Below, in pieces: positions 12,001-21,377 of a DNA stretch of 64,000 nucleotides (the first letter of the stretch is position 1; every line of letters starts with the position of its first letter). Location: the NCBI GenBank assembly GCA_023627715.1, contig JAMAHW010000009.1:248001-312000 (forward strand), written 5' to 3'. Made by a program: the position numbers and the translations under genes. The DNA is from Periconia sp. R9002. Lineage: Eukaryota; Ascomycota; Dothideomycetes; Pleosporales; Periconiaceae. The notes under the pieces were generated by a model. The model worked only from the letters and a program-made list of their open reading frames with translations. It was not told where the DNA came from and did no database searches.

Positions 12001-13714
12001 CTGTACCGCACCATCCGTAGTATGAGCAGCACAACTTGAGCCCGCATGGTGTTTTGCCGTCGGCTGAGTCAATACCGCACATTGCTTTGGCGTCGCAATT
12101 AGAAATGCAGTTATCCGTACCGCAATGGGCTTGCTTGTAACCGCATTTGCCTTCCTTGCTGCAGCACGACCCGTCCAAACACGGCTGGCCAGGACCGCAT
12201 TGAATGGGGCCATCCACTCGTTTCTGCCAGCTGTGATGGCTATCTGGGTCATCAGTATTGGACATCGGGATCTTCGGGTGCCTTTTGTGGATACTCGCCA
12301 TGGTCTTGTTAGCAAGAATGGTGTCATTTGTGCTGTTGGCACTGTGGAGTTGTCCAAGGATAATTTCTTCACTCCATCCAATGATATCGATAGCTTCGAC
12401 AGGATCTTGTTGCGTATGAAGACCATATGTGCTTAGCTCTAGGCTCACATCTTCTGCGGTGATGTGCCTATAACAGCGAGAAACGTCAGTCAAAATCATT
12501 GTTTGGAGCAAAAGACCTTCAGCAGAACGTACCATGGGGTAGTGTCGTTTGACTTTCTCATTCCGTTTCCAGCCGTGAAATTGGATGCGACCTGGTCTTT
12601 GCCTCCTTGGCTCAGACTCATTACTCGCTCACGAATTTGAGCCATTGCTTTGCGCTCGTGTGTTCGCAGAACCTCGCCGTTGGAGAGTTGAATAGCTAAG
12701 CTGCCATTTCCGTTGGGAATAAATTCAATATCCGAGCGTGAATCGTTGTTTCCGAAGGAACGGAAATCTGTACCGGGCCTTATGTCATTATCCCAGCCTC
12801 CACTGTTGTGGTCCGAAGTCACCCGCGCAGCCCAGATTGCATTCGGATCGTTGATCCAAGAAAATCTGAAAGCGGCTGGGGTGTTCAGATTGATGTTCAT
12901 GCCCGCATTCCGCACTCTAGCTTCAAGATGACCGCCAAGCACACTATGTATAAATCCCTGCCAGTTCTGTTCTGATCCTCGAGGGTCATGTTCATTGTCA
13001 CACCTCCATGCCATCGGCGCACAATAGGTTGTCCCTGCACTCAGACCGTCAAGACCGGTACCGCCCTCAATCCAAGAAGCTGGAGGAAATTCGTCACAGG
13101 TGTACATCCGACCCGATGGTTGTAGTTGGCCAACACCAGGGGTAGGACTGTCCTTTCCGTCGGCAATGATTTGGATCAGCTCAGTTCCGGTCTGGGGGAT
13201 CAATGCCGTTACTCCAACCCCGTTCATGTCATACAAAGGTGGGACTACTCTAGGCTGATTACTGTGGGGGCATTTTGGCTGAAGGATCGTGCCTTTCCAT
13301 GTGTCTGGGCACATGAGATCCCGTCGGAACTGTCCACGGCGCGTGGGGGTCCCAGGGGAAGACCCAAAATCGTACGTGAACCAGCCACGGTATTGATTGT
13401 TGGTATTGGTATGCCATCCTGATATCATAGGGCTGTTGTGCCAGTTTTGAACATTTTGGCAAATTGCGGGCATTTTTGCGCAGTTGTATCTATGTTCTCG
13501 TCAGTTTACGTGTCTTGGAATCAGGGCATATGCTTTACATGAGCTGAACGTTTCCTGGCGGAAAGAGAACAGTTTGGTATTGATCATTCTGAGTTGGACG
13601 CCACTGTGCTGTTGGATACCACTGTCCGTTAACATTCAGAACATTATTCCAAGTCCAACGCTGGTTGAATTGTGCTTGAGCAACCCCTAGCAGAAAAAAA
13701 TAAAGAAGATACAT
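9090..13714 (-). CDS. secreted NucA/NucB-like + chitin-binding + GH18 chitinase (killer-toxin type), interrupted by an in-frame TGA
   Basis: Six exons reconstructed: 13714..13539, 13489..12533, 12467..11958, 11906..11600, 11552..11218, 11166..9090. Introns are 47-65 nt and all phases close over 1453 codons. Layout: signal peptide (about 1-14, cut after AQA); a domain near 165-250 resembling the NucA/NucB nuclease family (CDEFPPASWIEGG, then SEQNWQG); two hevein-type chitin-binding modules (about 468-538); GH18 barrel from about 576 (RIGYYQGWN, IAVGGWS, APDYWYLRG, FMSYDLHG); a Pro/Thr-rich linker with an acidic run; and a Cys-containing C-terminal domain. This is the class V subgroup C layout related to the alpha subunit of the K. 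lactis killer toxin. The break: codon 697 is TGA (11414..11412), exactly where GH18 has Trp in D-I-D-W-E, one residue before the catalytic Glu. The frame is otherwise open, so a single C-to-T change on the plus strand explains it. The product would be a 696-aa secreted protein without chitinase activity. The nuclease assignment is less certain than the GH18 one. Confidence 0.75.
11412..11414 (-). other. in-frame stop codon inside the GH18 catalytic motif
   Basis: On the minus strand the codons read GAC ATA GAT TGA GAA TAT CCT, i.e. D-I-D-stop-E-Y-P. In active GH18 enzymes the stop position is Trp (or Tyr/Phe) and the next Glu is the proton donor. No GT-AG pair around it could remove the TGA while keeping the motif. 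The family assignment of this motif is certain; whether the stop is real or a sequencing error cannot be told from one sequence. Confidence 0.85.
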
Positions 13715-13957
13715 GTTAGGTAGGAATGATCACTGTACACATGCGTAATCTCTACATGAACAAGTGCTTTTGATGGATATATATGTTGATTGATCATGTC
13801 CCGTACTGCATCCACATTGCAACATGCAATATCGACTTTTGCCGTAGTCTCCCAGACGGCCCCCAATAGTCTGGCCTGACTTCGTACTATATTAATGTGC
13901 GGCACAGTGGTCAGGACGAGAAGTTATCCCCAACAACTTAGGGCTTATCAAGACCTC

Positions 13958-14608
13958 CTAAGGATGCGTTATTATTCCTGGGGTGAAAGGTGACCCAGAA
14001 ATAATCTCACGATCTTCTCCTGTCTCCGCCCTGCGAGAATCCTTTAGTTGCCTTTCCCAAAACCCACCAAAACGCCGCTCAGTATTGGCCATTATGTCAA
14101 CGGTAATCATGGCACATTTATCATTGCCCCATGCCCAGATTCGCCAGTAGAAGAACCGAACGTTGTCCTGCCTAACGGCATCATAAATTGCGCGTTTGTG
14201 TTTGATAATGTCCTCCTTATACGCATTAAGATGTTCATGTGCTCGTGTTACAAACTGTTCCATTGTGACAGGATTATCCTTATCGTTGTGAAGGACCGCA
14301 GGGGGCGGGGGCTGGTATCGAAACTCTTCTGGAGCGTAATCAAACTCGTATCTTGATATGAGTTCCCCGATGTGAATCTCAAGACGGTTGGGAAGTAGTT
14401 CTCCGAGAGGTTCATTGGCAAATGGACTGCCAAAAAAGGGGATAAACTCCTCTTTGCCAAGGGGTCCAGTTGCAATTTCGATATTTTCCAAGGCGCCAAA
14501 GACATCCCATTTCAGACGGTAGAGGAGATCCCGGCGTACACGGTCCCCGAAGTCTTTACTTTCCGAGACCGGTATTTGAGGTAGATTCATGATGGTCCGA
14601 TAACTCAC
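13958..14608 (-). CDS. hypothetical protein between the chitinase and the LysM gene
   Basis: Intact 216-aa frame; a second Met six codons in (MNLPQIPVSESKDFG, 14590) is an equally possible start. I recognise no family. It has no signal peptide or membrane segment and is rich in charged and aromatic residues (RFFYWRIWAWGNDK), so it looks like a soluble intracellular globular protein. It lies 243 nt upstream of, and on the same strand as, the secreted nuclease/chitinase-like gene, and 368 nt from the divergent LysM gene. In bacteria such a place beside a secreted nuclease would suggest an immunity protein. That is only an idea here, without sequence support. Confidence 0.6.
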   Translation of the reverse strand: MSYRTIMNLPQIPVSESKDFGDRVRRDLLYRLKWDVFGALENIEIATGPLGKEEFIPFFGSPFANEPLGELLPNRLEIHIGELISRYEFDYAPEEFRYQPPPPAVLHNDKDNPVTMEQFVTRAHEHLNAYKEDIIKHKRAIYDAVRQDNVRFFYWRIWAWGNDKCAMITVDIMANTERRFGGFWERQLKDSRRAETGEDREIISGSPFTPGIITHP

Positions 14609-14976
14609 TCAAGTTTGGGGGAGGACAATTTTTTTCTTCGCGCACGAGACTGGAAGTGCGGCGTAGGAGTGCGGCGTGAGTGAGTGAAGCCGATAAAAAA
14701 GGGTCGTGAATGAACAGAAGGGGAAGGAGGTAGATAAATAGGGCGTTGGCTAAGAGAATACGCCGTTGCGGCGTAGTCGTTGTTAAAGTGAAAGTGTATC
14801 TACTAGTAATTTTTAGGGACATAGCGGGGGCCGAATTTAACCAACATGGTCTCATTTGTCGCCAATCAGCATCGTACTATCATTCCACCGAAATCCAACA
14901 TGATTTTTCCATCATAAAATGGGAGCATCCACACAATGTAAAGTAGAAGATCGGCCAGATCATTATTGTTGTCACC

Positions 14977-16667
14977 ATGCCTACTTCTCTTTTCGCCATT
15001 GGCGTTGTTTCCGCACTCCTCACAAGCCATGCGTATAGCGCACCCACTCCCGGTGACATTGTTTGCAGATATGAGGCAACGACACCGGCGGCAGTGAACT
15101 ATTACACTTGCACTGAGCTAGCGCTCAAATACTTCATCGCCGTTGAGAAGTTTTTCGAGCTGAACCCATCTGTTGACAAGGATTGTGAGACGATCAAACC
15201 CAACGCAGTGTATTGCGTCAAAGGCTGTTAGTGGAGTTCTTCTATCCATTTTGAACAATGTCAAAGTGTTAACCTTAATTCAGGGAAGCAACCTCCTCTC
15301 GCTACTGATGGCTTGTGTGGCCTACCACATAATAATGCATCTTGCGCTGGTTTAGACAAGCAGTGCTGCAATAGCGAAACTTGGACCTGTGGTAATGAAG
15401 AGTAAGTGAAACTTTCTGCCATAAAATCATATTAGTTGGACTGAAACAAATTATCAGGGCTGACTGCCAGGCCGGGACATGCTTCTCTGGCGCTTGTGCT
15501 GGCTTCCCTAGTCAGTATAGCATGGATGGCAAATGCGGGATTCAGAACAGCAGGCTTGAATGTGGCGGCAAATGGGGATCTTGTTGCGACATCACAGGAC
15601 AGTGCGGTACAGGCGAAGACTTCTGCGGAGTTGGCAAATGTCAAAGCGGCAATTGCACGATAATCATACCTCCCCCGCCAGTAGGGATCAATCCAGATCC
15701 CACCACGACGGGAACTTCTCCAACCTCTACACCAGTGCCAGGTAGCATCAGTCCAGATGGTTCTTGTGGAGGGTCCAACGGATTCATCTGCAAAGGATCA
15801 AGTTATGGCGACTGCTGCAGCTCTTCGGGATTCTGTGGCTCCAGCTCTGCTCACTGTACTGCCGGATGTCAGACTGCATTCGGCGATTGCTCCAATCCCT
15901 CGCTGTCTCCAGATGGAACGTGTGGTGGTAATAACAAGTATCAATGCAAAGGCTCTAGCTTTGGTGATTGTTGTAGCGCATCCGGCTACTGCGGCTCTAC
16001 AACTGGTCACTGCACAGCAGGCTGTCAAAGCGCTTTTGGAACTTGTACGTCAACGGACTTGTCTCCTGACGGTACTTGTGGTGGATCGAAGGGGTATAAG
16101 TGTAAAGGTTCGGCTTTCGGTGATTGCTGCAGTTCAGCAGGATACTGTGGGTTGACGAACGCGCACTGCGGTGCAGATTGCCAGCCAAGTTTCGGCACAT
16201 GTCTCGCAGTCACTACAACATCACAAGCACCGACACCAACTGGCATCTCGACTGATGGGAGCTGTGGCGGTAGTGCCGGGTTGAAGTGTCAAGGTAGTGC
16301 GTTCGGGAATTGCTGCAGTGCTAACGGCTACTGTGGCAGTACCGTCAATCATTGTGCTCAAGGCTGGTAAGTTATCTTCATGATATGCATCGACACAAAG
16401 ACAAAATTAAAATGCTGATGTGCCTAGTCAAAATGCTTTCTCGAGCGGATGCATTACATCCAATATCCCGTCGCTTGACGGTGCTTGTGGAGCAGGAAAG
16501 GGATTCACCTGTGCAGGTGGTCCTTATGACAAACAATGTTGTTCTAGCTCAGGCTTCTGCGGAACCACGGATAATCATTGCAAGAACGGATGGTAAGTTG
16601 CCTGTTATGCTTGCTTGACCACTGCTAATATTTCATCAGTCAAAGTAATTACGGCATATGCAAGTGA
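14977..16667 (+). CDS. secreted LysM protein with seven hevein-type chitin-binding modules
   Basis: 489 aa from five exons: 14977..15226, 15284..15401, 15458..16366, 16428..16592, 16640..16667. Introns of 47-61 nt close in phase. Signal peptide about 1-21 (SHAYSA), then one LysM module (TCTELALKYFIAVEKFFELN, ending in NAVYCVKG), then seven Cys-rich ChtBD1 modules. The first is divergent; the others follow the pattern D-G-x-CG ... GDCCS..G-CG ... HC. The LysM and ChtBD1 folds bind chitin oligomers; no catalytic domain is present. In plant pathogens such proteins hide hyphal chitin or scavenge fragments; in killer-toxin-type chitinase loci they are common neighbours, and this gene is divergent from that locus. 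Two introns each split a module just before its final Cys-containing strand, in the same phase, consistent with module duplication together with its intron. Domain calls are firm; the effector role is inferred. Confidence 0.88.
15756..16253 (+). repeat. tandem coding repeat, 156-nt hevein-module units
   Basis: Three neighbouring ChtBD1 units begin at 15756, 15912 and 16068 (GAT/GAC GGx xCx TGT GGx GG), spaced exactly 156 nt or 52 codons. Further diverged units begin at 16254 and about 16475. The exact spacing of the central ones points to recent tandem duplication. Confidence 0.8.
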
Positions 16668-17405
16668 AGGAAGCGAGTCGAATCTAGGACATTGATACTG
16701 TAGCACAACATTGATCAATTCGATTCACTAGTGGGTTTTTTTATGTTGATAGAACGAATAGAGCCAATAATTGTACATTGTCCGCTACTGAGGCTACTCT
16801 TCTCTCGACAATTCTCTATCAAAAGTGTCTTCTTCTTCGCAATCGATTGGTGTAATCAGTCACGGTATCATCTCTATACTTGATTAAAGCACTCGCAGTA
16901 GCGAATCAATGTCTCCTATCAGTCTTCCATTATTGATTAAAATAAACATATTACGTTATTAAAAAAATTCTATTATACCTCAACTTCGCTCTAGCAGTCT
17001 ATTGAATTGTAACTTAACTGTAACTAAACCAAAAGGGTAAAGTTCCTTGTTTACTAGCTGCAAAGGGGGGCTGCGCGCTACGTCATTTCCATACAAAGCT
17101 TGCACCCTCATTTACCCTAACTAGACAGCACACCACGAGCAACCCCTCTTGTTATGCACTCGGCGCCCACTTCTCATCCCGTCTCAGACTTGCTCGACAC
17201 GTCTGTTCCGAACGTATACTATCTGCTGCCCTCGTATTCGTGAATCTCGTACCACCGCTCTCCAGCTGAACACCCGTCTGAGCCTCGACGCTCAAGCACC
17301 AATCATCGCCAAGTGCGCCGACCCGCCTTTCAACACCACCTCTCAAGCTCTCCCATCAGTCAATCCTCCACCACCCACACTATCTCCAACACTGCCGCAT
17401 ACAAC
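16668..17405. other. intergenic, LysM 3' flank and Glc8 promoter
   Basis: AT-rich to about 17050, then GC-rich and pyrimidine-rich up to the next ATG. No coding frame is supported; the GC-rich part is probably the promoter and leader of the next gene. Confidence 0.45.
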
Positions 17406-18309
17406 ATGACACACGGCTCGCCCAAATTGCACTCGCCCACGCACCATCCCGAGCGGCCTAAGGGTAAGTGACTACCCCGCGCTGCCCATGACACGCCTAA
17501 CAAACATCAGGTATTCTAAAGAATTCCACCTCGTACCAGGGACAGGCCGCTCAGATATCGCCTACCACCGAAAGCACCCCTTTACCGCAGTCGCCGCCCT
17601 CCGAACGACCTGCAATCGGTCGCGAGCTTTCAGAGAAGGAAATTGTTCTTGAAAACACACTGCGCAATGCTGGACCCCACCGCCGCTCTTCTTCGAACCC
17701 CCGCGGGCCTGGATCACGTCGCCAGTCTGGCACAAGCATGCACGCTGATGAAAACGAACCGAGGCTGAAATGGGACGAGGCCAATCTGTACCTTACGGAG
17801 CAGCAGAGAGATAGTACCATGAAAATCACAGAGCCAAAAACTCCTTACGCTAAGCAATACGACCCCATGGAGGATGAGGAGGAAATCGAGATGCTCAATG
17901 CAGAAGAGCTCAAGGTGGACGAGTTGGATAAACCCAAGACACGGAAGCCTAGGATGGAGGACATTCCTGATTTTGACCTGGGAGAGCCAGGAATCGAGGC
18001 TAGGACCCCACGCTCCCCCGAGGGCGAAAAGCGTGTCGTGGTGGACCCTGACGTGGATGCTGATGCCCAACGCCATGCCGAAGAGCTTGCGCACATGACA
18101 CCTGAAGAACGAGAGAAGCACAAGAAATTCGAAGATTTGCGCAAGAAACATTATGAAATGAAGAATGTCAAGGATTTGCTTGGGTCAGTGGAGCTTCGAA
18201 CTATTGTGGGACTGATGTACTGACTGTCGGCAGACACCCAGAAATGCTGGACGATGATGAAGACGAGCAGCCAGGCCCAGTGCCACCACTTCCCACCAGC
18301 CAGAAATGA
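17406..18309 (+). CDS. GLC8: protein phosphatase 1 regulatory protein, inhibitor-2 / Glc8 family
   Basis: 268 aa from three exons: 17406..17463, 17511..18183, 18234..18309 (introns 47 and 50 nt; phases close). Diagnostic of the IPP-2 family: KGILKNS near residue 19 (the KGILKN PP1-binding motif) and LKWDEANLYLTEQQRD followed by MKITEPKTPYAKQYD (the family's KWDE...N box and its MKI-EP-TPY box). The Thr in KTPY is the residue phosphorylated by GSK-3/Pho85-type kinases in homologues. A later HAEELAHMTPEEREKHKKFEDLRKKHYEMKN helix corresponds to the C-terminal helix that covers the PP1 active site. The acidic tail ends PLPTSQK. It binds and modulates the PP1 catalytic subunit (Glc7 in yeast) in cytosol and nucleus. 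The high Ser/Pro content and lack of globular core are normal for this disordered family. Confidence 0.88.
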
Positions 18310-19505
18310 CAAGTTTGTTACCGAGACATCGCGCGGATTGGCATTTTGAGATGCTAATAATGCACTGCAACGTCCCTGTTCAAATGGAACCAACTTTGTT
18401 CTTGCGATACAGGTACTATAATACCTGGCCCAACCGCTCATCAAATCCAGCCTTCGTTTATTTCTTTTCCCACCTTTTTCTGTTTTCGGTCAGTAATACC
18501 ACTCGGCGGAAGGAGCATCTGCGTTTGCTTCATGACTCTTTCGCTTGGTCTATTATATCCACGCTGCATCATGCATTCTGGAGGAGTTTTTATTACGATT
18601 ATCACGAGATCATTGAAGATGAGAGCAGAATATGACGGCACAATCCATCATTAGGTAGCTTAAACTACTTTTTCATTCGGCATTATGATTGGTTACGCGG
18701 TGCATGAATGCGTACATTTTCCAGATCTATGTTTTTTCTAGCTATATTCGGTCGTGATATAGGTGTTTATTCGCGAATTCAATCAGGCTGACATTACACT
18801 AGCAACATGCAGTCTAGGTGTCATCATTTTGGCCTTTGGTGGTTTTTTTGTCCACTCTGACAATAAATCGAGACAATCATCGCCACAGACAAACATGAAA
18901 TCTGTCGATGGCTTAGTACGTAAACGTCTGAGCGACAGCGTACTGATCCAGAACTCCTAGAAGGGTGTAACGACGCGCAAGGTTCGTAGCCACCTTTCAG
19001 TTTCCGAAGCAACTAACAATCAATCAATGACATATGACAGAACACAGAGCATAAAATTGCTAGGGTCCGTAATCGTGTCTCCCTTTGGCGCGCTTATGAC
19101 CCATTTTGATTGACCTCAACGGTCTTGCATTGCTGGAGCAATTCTCGTATCCATCTCGATCAGGGTATCTCAACCCCATCATCATCGACACCAGTCACTC
19201 GCCCCGTATCTCCGCTCGCTATTCTCGAACCGACGCATATCGAAAAAAGAATCATCGCTGATCGTTGAACCTCCGTTTAGTATATTATACAGACGGAGAA
19301 AGTTTCATCAACCCATTGAACGTAAAAGTGTTCAGAATCTTCGTTATCATCTTCGTCGTCATCTTAATCAGCAAACACCCCATTCATTCGCTCTCCGTCC
19401 ATCCATACACCCGTTTGTCTGTGCCGCTCTTCCCGAGTACTTGTGACAAATCGTGTCTTTAGCAACGATCGATCCCGGTCGTCGCATGCAATAGCCACTT
19501 AACTT
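18310..19505. other. intergenic, no supported gene
   Basis: Contains the 3' flanks of two convergent genes. Short plus-strand frames at 18306-18635 and 19265-19462 lack any domain and start context and are not called. Confidence 0.45.
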
Positions 19506-20020
19506 CTAATCATCTCCGACGATGAAGCTCCAGGGGATATGCTCAATCTTGACGCCATTCTCATAGATGCCTAGAAGTGCACACACACGCACACATACAA
19601 GTTAGCTTGATCCTTCTACCGTCAAACCGAAGGCCTTTTCATGGAGGGACAAGATAACATACCATCTTGAACATCCCGAATAATGACCTCCAGCAACAAG
19701 ACAGGGCTATGATACGGCTCCTGTTTGCACATGGCGCATTTGGCGTGCTTCCAGCTGTTGTGGAGCTCCTGGGCGCTGCCGATGGTCTCGTTGGTGGTCT
19801 TGCAATAGTAGCAGCGCCAGATGAAGACGGGCCTAGCGACGAGGCGCGGGGCCGTCGGGGTGGTGGGAGGCAGCGGGAAGCCGAAATGGGTGGTGCCTAC
19901 GTTGGTGGTGGTGTTAGTCTGGGGTACGGACGTGGACACGGGTGCGGATGCAGAGGTAGACTGGGCATCGGAGGCGGGCGTGGTGGCCGACCAAGATCCG
20001 AGGAGCCACTGGAAGAACAT
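19506..20020 (-). CDS. small CxxC zinc-ribbon-like protein, paralogue A
   Basis: 140 aa from two exons, 20020..19663 and 19570..19506, with a 92-nt intron (GTATGT donor, CTTCTAG acceptor). The second exon adds the Trp-containing end EHIPWSFIVGDD. The middle holds RPVFIWRCYYCKTTNETIG and, 14 residues on, CAMCKQEP: two CxxC pairs that could bind one zinc. N-terminal residues 10-65 are Ser/Thr/Pro-rich low complexity. No signal peptide is clear (MFFQWLLGSW is short and ends in Trp). I do not recognise a named family. A related protein is encoded about 0.7 kb upstream on the same strand and shares the pattern (R/K)P(V/L)FIWRC...NET(I/L)G. Confidence 0.65.
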
Positions 20021-20729
20021 GTTGGGCGTTGGCAGGTTGATCAGGTCGGAGATGTGTTGTGCGGGTTTGGTTTGGAGCGTTTATGTCGTGCGTTGAGAGA
20101 GAGGAGAGGCAATGAGTGAATGCGGCCGAGGCGACTTGCGTATAAAGAGCGTAGGTTGAATATACCTCCGCGTGTCGTGGGTGGGTGTTGTGAACAAAGT
20201 CAAGTCGAGGCGGGCGACAGTTTTCACAGGTGCACTGGTATAAAGAGAGGGCTTCGCTCGCGGAGTGAGTGAGTGACCTGCTAACGTGCAGTGGTCGGTT
20301 GCATACTCCTACCTAGGCACAGGCACCTAGCTAGGTCATGACGGACGACCTTGCAAGACAAGCACCCACCACCTGCGGCGGGGAACTTTGATTCATTGAA
20401 TGTTCTATCTACTTTCTTGCATGTATCTGGTTTCGTTAGTGAACCTGTCTGCTGATAAACGCAGTGAATTGTCTCTTGCCTCCCTCTCCATGTTGAATCC
20501 CATCCATGAATCAATATCGTGAAAGTTCGTCGGCGGCGGCTGTGCTCGTCTTGGGAAAGACGAGCAAACAGTGAAAGTCGAACAGAAAATCCTTTCTCAA
20601 ACAACGCTCCCGTCCTCCATGCAACCTTTGCTGACACCCACTACATCTTCCCATGACAAACCTGCATATGTATCCCATCCTTGTACCTGTGTGTGTCGTT
20701 GATTCATCCTTGCCTCTCCGCTCATCCTA

Positions 20730-21038
20730 CTATTCACCAACCTCAACGGTCTTAATCTGCAGAAGCAAACACAGCTTCTCAGACTCCGAACCGCACTTGT
20801 TACACTTGACCCCCACCCACGTGGGCGCATTTTCCCAAACGGCTCCTTCTGACCAAACCTTCTTGCTTCCTCGGTCGCCCAGAGTTTCGTTGATGTTGAG
20901 GCAGGTTGATTGGCTGCAGCGCCAGATGAAGAGGGGCTTGGAGTCTATGGACCTGCTGGGGGAGGGGGGGTTGCGAGGTTTGGGAGTGGCGGGGGGTGGC
21001 ATGGCGGCATTCTTGCCTTTGCCCGTCTTTGGGGGCAT
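20730..21038 (-). CDS. small CxxC zinc-ribbon-like protein, paralogue B
   Basis: 102 aa if translation starts at 21038 (MPPKTGKGKN). Shares KPLFIWRC...NETLGD, then CNKCGSESEKLCLLLQIKTVEV, with the 140-aa neighbour: the same aromatic-WRC block, the same NET motif and a second CxxC about 40 residues later. The first cysteine cluster has an extra insertion (CSQSTCLN), so the CxxC is widened to C-x4-C. An upstream exon 21377..21284 (MATINELDTTQQQ, Gln/Pro-rich) could splice in frame to 21061 through a 221-nt intron; that is long for this genome and is left open. Function unknown; tandem duplication is inferred. Confidence 0.55.
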   Translation of the reverse strand: MPPKTGKGKNAAMPPPATPKPRNPPSPSRSIDSKPLFIWRCSQSTCLNINETLGDRGSKKVWSEGAVWENAPTWVGVKCNKCGSESEKLCLLLQIKTVEVGE

Positions 21039-21377
21039 GGTGGAGTTCGGTGTTTGGATATCTGGAGAGACCTATATCGTGGGTACAAAGTCAGCTTAAG
21101 TCAACTAGGGGTGATACAATAAGTGATGAATGTCTCAATACACCACGCCACGTGGTGTCTCGATAACAAACGACTCTGTACCTGGAGTTCAACACTGAAA
21201 AGAGGGGCGCGGTGGGTGGTTAAAGGCGTAAAGAAGACGGCACCTGGAAGCTTGGTGGATGTTGGACCAGGTGGAGAACTTACGGAGTTGGTGGAGACGG
21301 TTGAGGGTGGTTGATTGTTGTCGCGGTTGTGGTTGTGGTTGTTGTTGTGTTGTGTCGAGCTCGTTGATTGTAGCCAA

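Noticed and set aside
12468..12532. Reading the nuclease-like part and the chitinase as two separate genes
   Set aside because: The gap is 65 nt with GTACGT donor, a CTGAC branch site and TATAG acceptor, and the phase closes on a Trp codon. There is no room for a terminator and promoter.
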